From CAWAHD01 sp963781785 (GTDB lineage: Bacteria; Planctomycetota; Planctomycetia; Isosphaerales; Isosphaeraceae): 64,000 bases of DNA. The stretch is from the NCBI GenBank assembly GCA_963781785.1, contig CAWAHD010000005.1, positions 2,108,001-2,172,000 on the forward strand. Reading direction: 5' to 3'. Shown piece by piece: positions 8,517 through 16,548 of this stretch (the first letter of the stretch is position 1; the number at the start of each line of letters is the position of its first letter). The notes below the pieces were generated by a model. It ran no database searches and was not told the DNA's origin. It was given only the letters and a program-made list of their open reading frames with translations. The position numbers and the translations under genes are program-made.

Positions 8517-9572
8517 ATGGCTCGCACGTCGTTATTCGCGCTGTTCTTTCTGGGGTATTGCGCTTCACGGCCGGCCCTTGGAGACGAGCCAACCTCGATT
8601 CCACGCGCGAGAGCGCCGCAAGTCCAGCAGACAGTCGAGCGCGCCATTGGATACTTGCAGACCGAAAGCGCCGCCTGGTTAAGGACGCGCAAATGTGCCG
8701 CCTGCCATCACGCGCCGATGCCGCTCTGGGCACTGAGCGAAGCCGGCCGGCAGGGGTATACGATCGATCACAAGTTCCTGGCTGACACAACCGCGGCCAC
8801 GCTGGGCAGCCTCGAGAACATGATTGCCTCGAAGCTGGTGAGCAGCCCGGCTGATCCACCTGATCCGCGCCCCAGCGCCAGGGGTGTGAACATGGGCACC
8901 GTTTTCATGGCCGTCGCGGCCCAGTCGTTGCCCCAACTGGAAAAGGGACAGAAACAAAGCCTCCGGAAGATCGCGGACGAAATCGTCAAGAAACAGCGCG
9001 ACGACGGCTCCTGGGAGTTCTTTCCCAGTCTCAGGCGACCGCCGATCAACGAAAGTCAAACGACCGATGCCGCCTGGATCATTGTGGCATTGCAAGGCGA
9101 GCTGGCACGCAACGCGTCCCAATCGCAGCGTCTGGCGATCAAGAAAGCGACGGCCTGGCTGGCCGCCGCCAAACTGTCGGATGACCTTCAAGATAAGGTC
9201 CTCAAAGTGCTGCTAGGGCTTCGCGCGGGCAAGTCGCCCAGCGAGATGCAAATCGTCATCGACGAGTTGCTTTCCCGACAACAAAAAGACGGCGGCTGGA
9301 GCCAGACCCCGAACATGAAAAGCGACGCCTTTGCCACAGGGCAGACTCTGTACGTGCTGTCGCTCGCCGGTTATACGTCCGAAAGACGTGACATCCAGCG
9401 AGCCATCAACTTCCTTGTCGCGACTCAGAAGCCCGACGGCAGTTGGCCGATGACTTCGCGATCCACGCCGGACGGAAGGCCCGGAAGCGCGAAGTTGTTG
9501 ACGCCGATCACGTGCGCGGCCAGTGCCTGGGCCACGCTCGGCCTGGCGAGGCTCGTACCAAAACGGCCCTGA
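8517..9572 (+). CDS. Secreted alpha-toroid (terpene cyclase/prenyltransferase-like repeat) protein with a CxxCH haem motif
   Basis: A 351-residue exported protein with a signal peptide at residues 1-22. Repeats typical of squalene-hopene cyclase and prenyltransferase alpha-alpha toroids appear as KKQRDDGSWEF, RQQKDGGWSQ and ATQKPDGSWPM, each a QxxDGxW unit. The cyclase DxDD acid motif is absent, so it is unlikely to cyclise squalene. Residues 61-65 read CAACH, a canonical c-type haem attachment site, followed by HAPMPLWAL. From recall, related planctomycete proteins share this CxxCHH-plus-toroid layout. A redox or binding role in the periplasm is inferred. It ends at a candidate terminator. 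Confidence 0.8.
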   Translation: MARTSLFALFFLGYCASRPALGDEPTSIPRARAPQVQQTVERAIGYLQTESAAWLRTRKCAACHHAPMPLWALSEAGRQGYTIDHKFLADTTAATLGSLENMIASKLVSSPADPPDPRPSARGVNMGTVFMAVAAQSLPQLEKGQKQSLRKIADEIVKKQRDDGSWEFFPSLRRPPINESQTTDAAWIIVALQGELARNASQSQRLAIKKATAWLAAAKLSDDLQDKVLKVLLGLRAGKSPSEMQIVIDELLSRQQKDGGWSQTPNMKSDAFATGQTLYVLSLAGYTSERRDIQRAINFLVATQKPDGSWPMTSRSTPDGRPGSAKLLTPITCAASAWATLGLARLVPKRP

Positions 9573-9588
9573 GACGGAGGCTTGAACG

Positions 9589-9622
9589 TCCCTGGCCATC
9601 CGTCAGACAGGGAATCTTTTTT
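9589..9622 (+). terminator. Candidate rho-independent terminator after the toroid gene
   Basis: TCCCTG at 9589-9594 pairs with CAGGGA at 9608-9613, followed by ATC and a run of six T. It starts 17 bases after the stop of the toroid gene and overlaps the 3' end of the convergent small gene. The 13-base loop is long, which lowers confidence. Confidence 0.4.
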
Positions 9623-9875
9623 CGCCCTCTTCCGGTGTCTTCTGAAGTGGGTGCAGCTCGACGTTCTGCTCTTCGCGATACCAGACGATCTCGGATCGAC
9701 AGCCGAGTTCGATCGCACGTCGCGACATCGCCTTCGTATCGATGCGATTGACACCGTGCTCGTCGGGCCTGACCATGCCATCGGCTACGGGGACACTCAC
9801 GTAAGCGTATTCGACCGTCGTCCGCCTCAAGCGCCAGCTCACCGAGTAGATCGCCTTTTTTTCAGGTTCATCCAT
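9603..9875 (-). CDS. Small protein of unknown function
   Basis: A 90-residue protein beginning MDEPEKKAIYSVSWRLRRTT. The ATG at 9875 is chosen because GGGGGAGA lies a few bases upstream, whereas the longer frame has no such site. It is soluble, with a predicted beta strand (TTVEYAYVSVPV) and a charged C-terminus. No family is recognised. It stands alone, downstream of the ADP-ribosylglycohydrolase gene on the same strand with a gap of about 130 bases. Confidence 0.6.
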   Translation of the reverse strand: MDEPEKKAIYSVSWRLRRTTVEYAYVSVPVADGMVRPDEHGVNRIDTKAMSRRAIELGCRSEIVWYREEQNVELHPLQKTPEEGEKRFPV

Positions 9876-10009
9876 TGCAGTCTCCCCCTCAACAGTTCGC
9901 GCGTGGGGCGGTCGCCGAGTTTCGGCTTCCCACGTCCAACCTCCCAATCAGATTCTTCCAGTGCCACTCGGTCGCGATCATGTGTACGTTCATTGCGGTG
10001 GCGCCATCC

Positions 10010-10783
10010 TCACGCGCATCCAAATTCCTCAACGAACCTGCGGGTCACATTGCCCAACTGATTGTCGAGAATGTCGTAGACCCGACTGGTGATCACCTCG
10101 GGCACTCCGCCAAAAAACGCCTGTGCGATCCCGCCCGCCATGCAGGCCAGCGTGTCGCTGTCGCCACCCAGAGAGATCGCCTTCCGCACGGCATCCTCGA
10201 AGTTATCTGACTCCAGGAACGCCCGAATCGCCTGCGGAACCGACTTCTGGCACGAGACCAGAAACTCGTACGTGGGACGGATCTCGTCCAGCGGTGTGTC
10301 AAGGTCGTAGCCGAACGCCCTCTCGACGTAATTCTTGATCTGCTCCTTGCTCTGCCCGGTGCGGGCGAGGAAGACCGCCGAAGCGACCGCCTGCGCCCCT
10401 TTGATCCCTTCGGGGTGGTCGTGCGTCACCTCGGCACTCTGCTGCGCCCGCGACAACACGTCGTCCAACGTGGCGCCGGCGAACCCGATTGGGCTCACCC
10501 GCATCGCCGAGCCGTTGCCCCAGCTATTGTAGGGGCGAGAGTCTTCCGACTCTGCCCACTGGCAAAAGAATCCGCCGTAGCCGGCGTGAGGGTAAGCCCG
10601 GTAATACTCCTTCAGGAGCCTGACGAACGGGGCACCGTGCATCAGGCTGTCAGCCAGGGCGACCGTGAGCACGGTGTCATCGGTGAACCGGCAGAGGGGG
10701 TGAAAGAGGGCGAATTTGGTCGTCTTGATGGGCCGCGCTTCGTAGACCGAGCCGATGATGTCCCCGGCGATGGCTCCAAGCAT
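10010..10783 (-). CDS. ADP-ribosylglycohydrolase family protein
   Basis: A 257-residue enzyme of the DraG/ARH fold, which removes ADP-ribose from proteins or small molecules using two magnesium ions. Visible motifs are GAIAGDIIGS at the N-terminus, the metal-binding FTDDT, WGNGSAMRVSP, THDHPEG, and the C-terminal metal site GGDSDTLACMAGGIA. The ATG at 10783, opening MLGAIAGD, is preferred over 10825 because AAGGAAAAG precedes it and the family starts there. Length is normal for stand-alone bacterial members. No ADP-ribosyltransferase partner is adjacent, so the target is unknown; it may act in stress or phage response, but nothing here proves it. Confidence 0.9.
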   Translation of the reverse strand: MLGAIAGDIIGSVYEARPIKTTKFALFHPLCRFTDDTVLTVALADSLMHGAPFVRLLKEYYRAYPHAGYGGFFCQWAESEDSRPYNSWGNGSAMRVSPIGFAGATLDDVLSRAQQSAEVTHDHPEGIKGAQAVASAVFLARTGQSKEQIKNYVERAFGYDLDTPLDEIRPTYEFLVSCQKSVPQAIRAFLESDNFEDAVRKAISLGGDSDTLACMAGGIAQAFFGGVPEVITSRVYDILDNQLGNVTRRFVEEFGCA

Positions 10784-10952
10784 CGTGGCTTTTCCTTGTT
10801 CCCGAATGTGTGCGCCTTCAGTCACCCCTCGAGTGGATCCCTCCCTGGATCAACTTCACCAGGTATGCAAAAAAAATCGAGCAGATTCAGAATGAACGGC
10901 TTCCGTCCTGTCTTTCAATTGCTCAGGGACGACGGCGAAAGGCTCCCGAAGG

Positions 10953-11291
10953 TCACCCAGGTTCGATGATAAGACTTCCCGGCAGAGGACGGATGGGCTC
11001 GCCGTCGAGCATCGCCTCGGTCCAGACCTCGCGGCAATCGCTCTCGTGGTCCTCAACGAGCCGGAACTCCGAGGAAGGACTGCGCGTCTGAGGTTCGGGT
11101 ACGGCGACCACTCTGGCTTCGGGCCTGATCTGGTGTCGCTCGCAGAGGTCGAGGCAACCGATGGCGTCGTCGAGCTGGTGCTTCAATCTCACCGCCTCGT
11201 CCCGCGTCGCCGGATCTCGCAGCCGGTCAAGGAGCGACTCCCGCCACTGACGCAACATTCCGGCCACATCCTCGAACTTTACCGCGTTCAT
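10953..11291 (-). CDS. Hypothetical helical protein
   Basis: A 112-residue protein starting MNAVKFEDVAGML, with a GGGGGG ribosome site five bases upstream. The first 70 residues are strongly helical with many Arg, Leu and Asp, and the rest is likely extended. There is no signal peptide or membrane segment. It is the last member of a same-strand run of small genes that begins at 12157. No family is recognised. Confidence 0.6.
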   Translation of the reverse strand: MNAVKFEDVAGMLRQWRESLLDRLRDPATRDEAVRLKHQLDDAIGCLDLCERHQIRPEARVVAVPEPQTRSPSSEFRLVEDHESDCREVWTEAMLDGEPIRPLPGSLIIEPG

Positions 11292-11319
11292 TGAGCCCCC
11301 CAACCGATCCACCGTCCCA

Positions 11320-11571
11320 TCACAACCTTCCGAGGATCAGGTCCACGACCCAACACCCGATCGCGTGGCGGCCCGAGTCCCGGCAGTGGCTCAGAATCGC
11401 AGTGTCATTGCAGCCCGCCTCTTCGAGTTGGAGACGGCTCGGCTGAAAGCGGATGGGCAAGAGCCGCTCGGCCCCGGCATTGTGATCGCTGATCGGGAGC
11501 CCGGTTCGCGCCGGTTGCGCGAACCGGAAAAGAACTCTTCCCACAAGTCGGACGCTCCGGCGCCCCTCCAC
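11320..11571 (-). CDS. Possible small protein between two hypothetical genes
   Basis: An 83-residue frame with a GTG start and weak ribosome site. It fits the gap between the genes at 10953 and 11627 on the same strand. The peptide contains RLVGRVLFRFAQPARTG and a Cys-containing tail. Competing open frames exist on both strands here, and codon choice does not clearly favour one. I include it only because it completes the apparent operon. Confidence 0.28.
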   Translation of the reverse strand: MEGRRSVRLVGRVLFRFAQPARTGLPISDHNAGAERLLPIRFQPSRLQLEEAGCNDTAILSHCRDSGRHAIGCWVVDLILGRL

Positions 11572-11626
11572 GTTGTGGCATCCCTTCCGCGATGAGACGG
11601 CTCCGTCATCAATTGCTGAACGGCAA

Positions 11627-12157
11627 TCAAAGCAGCCGCCAGTACGTCGGTTTCGTATCCCTCGGGATACGGTCGCCTTCCGACGTGTAAAAGCGATTGT
11701 TAAAGGAGGTGCTGCAATGGCCGGTGACTGTAATCTTGATCCAACCGGGGCCGGTCGGGTTGGTCACCGTCTGGCCCTCCGGAAGCAAGACGATCTCGCT
11801 GGAACCGCAACCAAGGCACTTCGGAGGCGACCTCCTGCGCTCACGCCAGCGCCGTCTCTTCTCCAGTTTTGTGATGAGTCGAATGCCGTCTACCCCGATC
11901 GAGCCTGTACCGATGTCTTGACAGAACCGGAAGAGTTCGGACGTTGGGTCGCGCAGGTCGGCGATTTGCTGGTCGATCTCTTCAAGGGCTTCGATCGACT
12001 CCCCGTCGGTGAACCCGTTGCACTGGGGGCACCACACGGGCGATGACCGTAAATCGATCTGCGTGCCGTCCGCCAGTTCGTAGTGATCACCACGGGAGCC
12101 GTAGACTTCCTGGGTTTCACCGCCGGGCAAGAATCTGATCTGATAAACGGCTGGCAT
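11627..12157 (-). CDS. Hypothetical protein with two Cys-x2-Cys pairs
   Basis: A 176-residue protein starting MPAVYQIRFLPGGETQEVYG, with GAGAGGTGA just before the ATG. Two pairs, CPQC near residue 43 and CLGC near residue 116, are spaced as in zinc-ribbon proteins and probably bind one zinc ion together. An arginine-rich helix (KLEKRRRWRERRR) lies between them. The C-terminal part resembles a beta-rich domain ending in RFYTSEGDRIPR. It is the first gene of a small same-strand cluster. The function is unknown; nucleic-acid binding is possible. Confidence 0.7.
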   Translation of the reverse strand: MPAVYQIRFLPGGETQEVYGSRGDHYELADGTQIDLRSSPVWCPQCNGFTDGESIEALEEIDQQIADLRDPTSELFRFCQDIGTGSIGVDGIRLITKLEKRRRWRERRRSPPKCLGCGSSEIVLLPEGQTVTNPTGPGWIKITVTGHCSTSFNNRFYTSEGDRIPRDTKPTYWRLL

Positions 12158-12474
12158 TCGTCACCTCTCTCGCTCGGTGACAAGACCGTCGCTGATTGTG
12201 AAGGAACGGCTCCAGTCTGATCCAACCGAGCCGATCTCAGAGCCGCGATCATTAATCTATGGTAACACGACGGCGAGAAAATCCGAGCGGCCATGCAGGC
12301 CGGCCCGGCCAAAGACGTTGTTGACGCTCTTACGGACCGATCATTTCCCAACCTCGTTAACTCGGTGGAAGACCACCGGCGATCACGGAGCGCACGAACC
12401 TCTGGTCACCGGGGTACCAAAGTGGTATAATTCCATTGTTGAACTATTTGACTTCCGAACGGGGTGCGCCTATC
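12158..12474. other. Divergent intergenic region between the Cys-pair gene and the MarR gene
   Basis: About 317 bases without a credible gene. The right end carries the MarR-gene promoter and palindrome described separately. I see nothing else of note. Confidence 0.5.
12403..12431 (+). promoter_or_regulatory. Promoter of the MarR-SDR operon with overlapping operator palindrome
   Basis: A perfect -10 box TATAAT lies at 12426-12431, and TGGTCA (four of six matches to TTGACA) lies 17 bases upstream at 12403-12408. Between and over them sits the inverted repeat TACCA-AAG-TGGTA at 12415-12427, which covers the first bases of the -10 box. MarR proteins usually repress their own operon by binding such a palindrome, so autoregulation is the natural reading. 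Confidence 0.6.
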
Positions 12475-12966
12475 ATGTCGTCGAGCAAGAAGAGAGGGAA
12501 GCCTGATGCCTGTGGCATTCTGGCCAGCCTCTGGCAACTCATCCAATCGGTTCTTGACGACTCGGAGCCCGATCTCGAGGCGCTGGGGCTCTCGCCCAAG
12601 GCGTTCTTTTTACTGGCTGCCGTCCCAGAGCACCCGTTCCCCGCGGAAATCGCCCGGAAGTTGCACTTGCCGCCGCCAACGGTCACGTACATGGTCAAGC
12701 AACTGGAGGAAAAAGGCTTCCTCGAGCGCAGGGCCGAACCCGGTGACCTGCGGAAATTCCGGCTCGTCCAGACCGTCGCCGGAAAGGAGGCACTTCATCA
12801 AGGACAAGAGTTTTTGAGCCGCGTGCTGGGCCAACGGTTGCGACGGCTGGACCGTGACGAGATCATCACGTTCGACGAGATCGTCAAGCGGCTCGCTGGA
12901 CGGAATGGCGGTGGGGTCAAGGCGAAGGGGGGCTCAAGGAATGAACGCAATGGCAAACGCCGATAA
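12475..12966 (+). CDS. MarR-family transcriptional regulator
   Basis: A 163-residue winged-helix regulator. The core reads LGLSPKAFFLLAAVPEHPFPAEIARKLHLPPPTVTYMVKQLEEKGFLERRAEPGDLRKFRLVQT in pattern: recognition helix (PPPTVTYMVKQLEEKG) and wing (RRAEPGDLRKFR, with the DxR motif of MarR). A basic, Gly-rich C-terminal tail is probably unstructured. The ATG at 12475 (MSSSKKRG) is preferred; a TTG 39 bases upstream is possible. The gene overlaps the SDR gene by 17 bases, so it most likely controls that reductase. The ligand is unknown. Confidence 0.88.
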   Translation: MSSSKKRGKPDACGILASLWQLIQSVLDDSEPDLEALGLSPKAFFLLAAVPEHPFPAEIARKLHLPPPTVTYMVKQLEEKGFLERRAEPGDLRKFRLVQTVAGKEALHQGQEFLSRVLGQRLRRLDRDEIITFDEIVKRLAGRNGGGVKAKGGSRNERNGKRR

Positions 12967-13954
12967 GACGGTGATCGTGACCGGGGGAAACTGCGGCCTC
13001 GGCTTTGAAACGGCCAGGGCGATCTTGCAGGAACGAGACGGCTGGCATGTCGTCATCGCCGGACGCAGCCAGGAGCGATGCAACGAGGCGGCCGATCGGT
13101 TGAGTCAACCGGCCGGCACCGTTCCTGTCGAGGCAATGGTGCTGGACCTCGCGTCGCTGGCGGCGGTCCGGCAGGTCGCCCTCGATTTTTCCGCCGGCCA
13201 TCGGCCGCCGCTCCGGGCGCTGGTGTGCAACGCCGGGGTCCAGCACGTCGGCCCGACGGAGCGCACCCAAGACGGCTTCGAGGCCACGTTTGGGGTCAAT
13301 CATCTTGGCCACTTCCTGCTGGCAAACCTGATGCTGCGGCACCTCGAAGCACCAGGCCGGATCATCTTCGTCAGCAGCGGCACGCACGACCCGGGTCAAA
13401 GATCGGGAATGCCCACGCCGCTGTTGAATCATGCCCGATCTCTGGCCGCCCCCGACGACGAGGAGGAAGCACGCCGTAAACCCGGCTCCGTGGGGCGACG
13501 GCGGTATACCACCTCGAAACTGTGCAACGTCCTCTGCGCCTACGAGATGGACCGGCGATTGAAGGAAACGGATGCGAGCACGCCGGACCGTCCCATCACC
13601 GTGAATGCGTTCGATCCCGGTGCCATGCCGGGTACCGGCCTGGCCCGCGGCTATGGTCCTGCGGCCCGGTTTGCATGGCATTCGCTAGGAACGCTCCTGA
13701 GTTGGGCCCTCCGGCCCTTCAATGCCAATTTTCACTTCCCCGCAGAATCCGGGCAAGCTCTGGCCCGGCTCGTGCTCGATCCCGCTCTGGAGAGTGTCAG
13801 TGGTCGTTACTTCGAGGGCCTCAAAGAGATTCGGTCGTCGGCCGAGTCGTACGACCTGGCGAAAGCGGCTGCACTCTGGGAACAGAGCGCCGAGCTTGTC
13901 GGGCTCAGCCACGATGGCGCTTTTCGACTGAGCGAAATGCCTGTGCCGACATGA
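12950..13954 (+). CDS. Short-chain dehydrogenase/reductase
   Basis: A 334-residue SDR enzyme. The cofactor loop TGGNCGLGFE is at residues 11-20 (TGxxxGxG), NAG follows LRALVCNAG, and the catalytic Tyr186 and Lys190 are in YTTSK. The overall wording (GVNHLGHFLLANLML, PGAMPGTGLARG) is that of the retinol-dehydrogenase and protochlorophyllide-reductase-like branch. An NADPH-dependent oxidation or reduction of an alcohol or ketone is expected; the substrate is unknown. The ATG at 12950 is chosen because AAGGA lies nine bases before it, whereas the ATG at 12941 touches that site. It overlaps the MarR gene, implying coexpression. Confidence 0.9.
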   Translation: MANADKTVIVTGGNCGLGFETARAILQERDGWHVVIAGRSQERCNEAADRLSQPAGTVPVEAMVLDLASLAAVRQVALDFSAGHRPPLRALVCNAGVQHVGPTERTQDGFEATFGVNHLGHFLLANLMLRHLEAPGRIIFVSSGTHDPGQRSGMPTPLLNHARSLAAPDDEEEARRKPGSVGRRRYTTSKLCNVLCAYEMDRRLKETDASTPDRPITVNAFDPGAMPGTGLARGYGPAARFAWHSLGTLLSWALRPFNANFHFPAESGQALARLVLDPALESVSGRYFEGLKEIRSSAESYDLAKAAALWEQSAELVGLSHDGAFRLSEMPVPT

Positions 13955-14060
13955 AGACGAATCGACAGATCAAGCTGCGGGACAGGATCGACGTCTAATC
14001 GAAATCGGGCGAGACCGCATGGAGGGGCTGCGGAACGGCGCGACAAGAAATGACCGAAAT

Positions 14061-14133
14061 AGTCGCCTTTCGCTCCGCGAAAGACCATACTTTCGCGGAG
14101 CGAAAGGCGACAATTATCTTCGCGGAGCGAAAG
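14061..14133. repeat. Cluster of three copies of a 17-bp hairpin element
   Basis: CTTTCGCTCCGCGAAAG at 14067-14083 is followed by its reverse complement CTTTCGCGGAGCGAAAG at 14090-14106 and a third copy with one mismatch at 14117-14133. Each copy forms a seven-base stem with a three-base loop. The flank AGTCGC extends the first copy, and its mirror image extends the second. Further copies lie at 52267, 52409 and 56810. It behaves like a REP-type dispersed palindrome in intergenic DNA. Confidence 0.8.
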
Positions 14134-14223
14134 ACGACACTTGTTCTCGCGCAAACCCGGAAGCGCGATAATGCCTGGTCGTTACCGAGAGACCCAGAGC
14201 ACGAAGAATTCGAGCCCCGTGCC

Positions 14224-15363
14224 ATGACGAATCCATCGACCTTCGTGTCGTCCGGTGCCGAGAGTACCGCAACGAGATCCGCGCGCCTGATGGGGCTCGA
14301 TGCCTTGCGCGGCTTCGACATGTTCTGGATCGTCGGCGCTGACGAGCTTGTGAAAGGGTTGCGCAAGGTGAGCGACAGCGGCGCACTGCGAGGATTGGCA
14401 GGGCAGCTCGAGCACGTCGCCTGGGCCGGATTCCGCTTCGAGGACCTGATCTTTCCGATGTTCGTGTTCATCGTGGGCGTGTCGCTGGTGTTCTCCCTGA
14501 GCCGGATGATCGAGCAGGAGGGGCGAAGAAGAGCCGCCGCGAAGATCGTGCGGCGCGCCGTGCTCTTGTATCTCCTCGGCATTTTTTGCTACGGCGGGTT
14601 CAGCACGTCCTTTCAGCAAATCCGGCTGCTGGGCGTGCTCCAGCGAATTGCACTGGCGTATCTGTTCGCCGGGTTGATTTTTTGCTTCGCCGGCTGGCGT
14701 GGTCGCGCGGCCCTATGCGCCATCTTGCTCCTGGGGTACTGGGCGCTCTTGACTTTCGTGCCGGTGCCGGGAGTGGGAGCAGGCCACTTTGACCCCGGAC
14801 AAAACCTGACGAACTGGGTGGATAAACACTACTTGCCGCTGCGGAAATGGGACGGCGACTATGATCCGGAAGGACTGCTCAGCACGCTGCCGGCGATTGC
14901 AAACTGCCTGCTGGGGGTCTTTGCCGGCGGACTTTTGAAAAGCAATCTGGATGATCGCCGCAAGGTGCTTTATCTGATAGCCGGAGGCATCGCCTGCGCG
15001 CTCCTGGGCTGGCTCTGGGACTTTCAGTTTCCGGTAATCAAAAAGCTCTGGACGTCGTCCTTCGTGCTGGTGGCGGTGGGTTATAGCTCCGTGCTGCTGG
15101 GCTTGTTTCACCTGGTCGTGGATGTCTGGAAGTATCAGAAATGGGCTCTGCCGTTTGTGTGGATCGGCATGAACCCGATCACGATCTACATGATCCACAA
15201 CCTGGTGGATATCGAGGCAATTGCCCGTCGGTTCGTCGGCGGTGACTTCAAGAAGCTGTACCTCGGCGCCTATGGTGATCTGGCGGTCGCGCTCGTGGCG
15301 ATGGCTATCACCCTCGGGATCTGCCGGTTCTTGTACGAGCGAAAAATCTTTCTGCGGCTGTGA
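14224..15363 (+). CDS. HGSNAT-like (DUF5009) integral membrane acyltransferase
   Basis: A 379-residue protein with roughly ten membrane segments. It opens LGLDALRGFDMFWIVGADEL in spirit: the conserved R-x-x-x-D-x-x-R-G-F-x-M start of the heparan-alpha-glucosaminide N-acetyltransferase/DUF5009 family. It continues with FRFEDLIFPMFVFIVGVSLVFS, LLGVLQRIALAYL and IGMNPITIYMIHN, all hallmark pieces. Human HGSNAT moves acetyl groups across a membrane onto glucosamine, and bacterial members are thought to acylate envelope sugars. The start at 14224 is chosen because the frame upstream consists of the hairpin repeats. It is transcribed alone. Confidence 0.88.
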   Translation: MTNPSTFVSSGAESTATRSARLMGLDALRGFDMFWIVGADELVKGLRKVSDSGALRGLAGQLEHVAWAGFRFEDLIFPMFVFIVGVSLVFSLSRMIEQEGRRRAAAKIVRRAVLLYLLGIFCYGGFSTSFQQIRLLGVLQRIALAYLFAGLIFCFAGWRGRAALCAILLLGYWALLTFVPVPGVGAGHFDPGQNLTNWVDKHYLPLRKWDGDYDPEGLLSTLPAIANCLLGVFAGGLLKSNLDDRRKVLYLIAGGIACALLGWLWDFQFPVIKKLWTSSFVLVAVGYSSVLLGLFHLVVDVWKYQKWALPFVWIGMNPITIYMIHNLVDIEAIARRFVGGDFKKLYLGAYGDLAVALVAMAITLGICRFLYERKIFLRL

Positions 15364-15436
15364 GCACGGCGGACAGACGTTGCAAAAACCTCGATGATGC
15401 CGCCCGCTTCATGCATCAGGCTCGATCGCGTCGCGA

Positions 15437-16183
15437 TCAACCGCGCCGCAGAGCTTCGATCTCCCGTCGAAGGCGCTCGTTCTCCTCGGCGAGACGCTGC
15501 CCTGCGGCTTCCGCGGCCTCGGCGTGGCGGCGTTCCTCCTCGGCGCGGCGGCGTTCCTCGTCGGCGCGGCGCTCGGCCGCCTCGCGGCCCTCGAGTCGCG
15601 TCAGTAATCGCTGGCCTGTTGCGGGATCGAACAGGCGAAGCTTCTCTCCGTCGCGCGCCAGATGAAGGCCCACGACCTGGCTGGGCAATCGGCCGTCGAT
15701 CGGCTCGATCTGAGCATATTCGCCTGCATCCAGCCGAAAGCCCTGCAGCGGCGGGTCGAGGTAGTCCTCGGTCGGATCGAACAGGAAATACTCGGACACT
15801 CTCAGAATATCGCGATAGATCCCGAACTTCTTCTTCATGTCCTCCCGCTTGGTCGACTTCGACGTGATCTCGACGATGAAATCGGGCGCTTTTCCCTCCT
15901 TCCAGACCAGGTAGTAATCGCGCGGCGGCTCCCTGGGCACATCGAGCGCCACAAAGACATCAGGGGCGACGTGCTTGCGACGATCTCCCTCCTCATAGTA
16001 AAGCAAGAGGTTGCCGCCAACATAAACATTCGGCTGAGCGGCGAAACGATCCCAGAGCACCTCGACGGTGTCGATCATGCCCCTGAAATGGATCTCGGTC
16101 TCCGCCATGGGCTTGCCATCCCCGCTGGGATATTCGATCTCGCGCGTCCGCCCGTGTCGTGGTACTGTCGCCATGATTGCCAT
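15437..16183 (-). CDS. Uma2-family (DUF820) putative restriction-endonuclease-like protein with coiled-coil tail
   Basis: A 248-residue protein. The central region carries the PD-(D/E)xK-type core of Uma2 proteins: HVAPDVFVALD, then KAPDFIVEITSKSTKREDMKKK, with the catalytic-like D, E and K in order. The last 60 residues are an Arg/Glu/Ala-rich coiled coil. Uma2 genes are greatly expanded in planctomycetes and cyanobacteria and their function is unproven. A purine-rich AGAGAGGGATGG tract precedes the start. It is a single gene, convergent with the acyltransferase gene. Confidence 0.88.
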   Translation of the reverse strand: MAIMATVPRHGRTREIEYPSGDGKPMAETEIHFRGMIDTVEVLWDRFAAQPNVYVGGNLLLYYEEGDRRKHVAPDVFVALDVPREPPRDYYLVWKEGKAPDFIVEITSKSTKREDMKKKFGIYRDILRVSEYFLFDPTEDYLDPPLQGFRLDAGEYAQIEPIDGRLPSQVVGLHLARDGEKLRLFDPATGQRLLTRLEGREAAERRADEERRRAEEERRHAEAAEAAGQRLAEENERLRREIEALRRG

Positions 16184-16548
16184 CCCTCTCTTCTGCGCCC
16201 GCTCACTGGATCATGGTCAGCTCTCTCAAACAATGATACCAGATCCGACGCTGCGAAAATCAGCCCATCATGACAGCCGGTCAGACGCGGATCGACGCAG
16301 TTCCGGGACCACCCGTCTCCGGTGTACTCGGTGGTAGCCTTCGTCCAGGCCGGGCGAATGGGACCGGCCAGGGCGGCCGCGCCGTGTAACCGGCTTGCGA
16401 ACGAGGCTCGCATTCGGTGCTCCGACCGTGTCTAATGAGTCGCGGCGGGCCCAGGCGGGGTGCCCTGTCGTCTGGGGAGCACCGAGCCGGCCGCGGCCAG
16501 CGGGTCCATCGCACGGGTCCCTAGCAAGTCTTCGGAGGGATTAGCGGC
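16184..16548. other. Intergenic region between Uma2 and the TMEM43-like gene
   Basis: About 365 bases between divergent genes. No frame looks coding. A GGAGGGA ribosome site lies at 16534-16540, eight bases before the ATG of the downstream gene. I see no convincing promoter or repeat. Confidence 0.5.

Noticed and set aside
10010..10783. ADP-ribosylglycohydrolase as antitoxin of a toxin pair (DarTG-like)
   Set aside because: No ADP-ribosyltransferase toxin gene is adjacent on either side.
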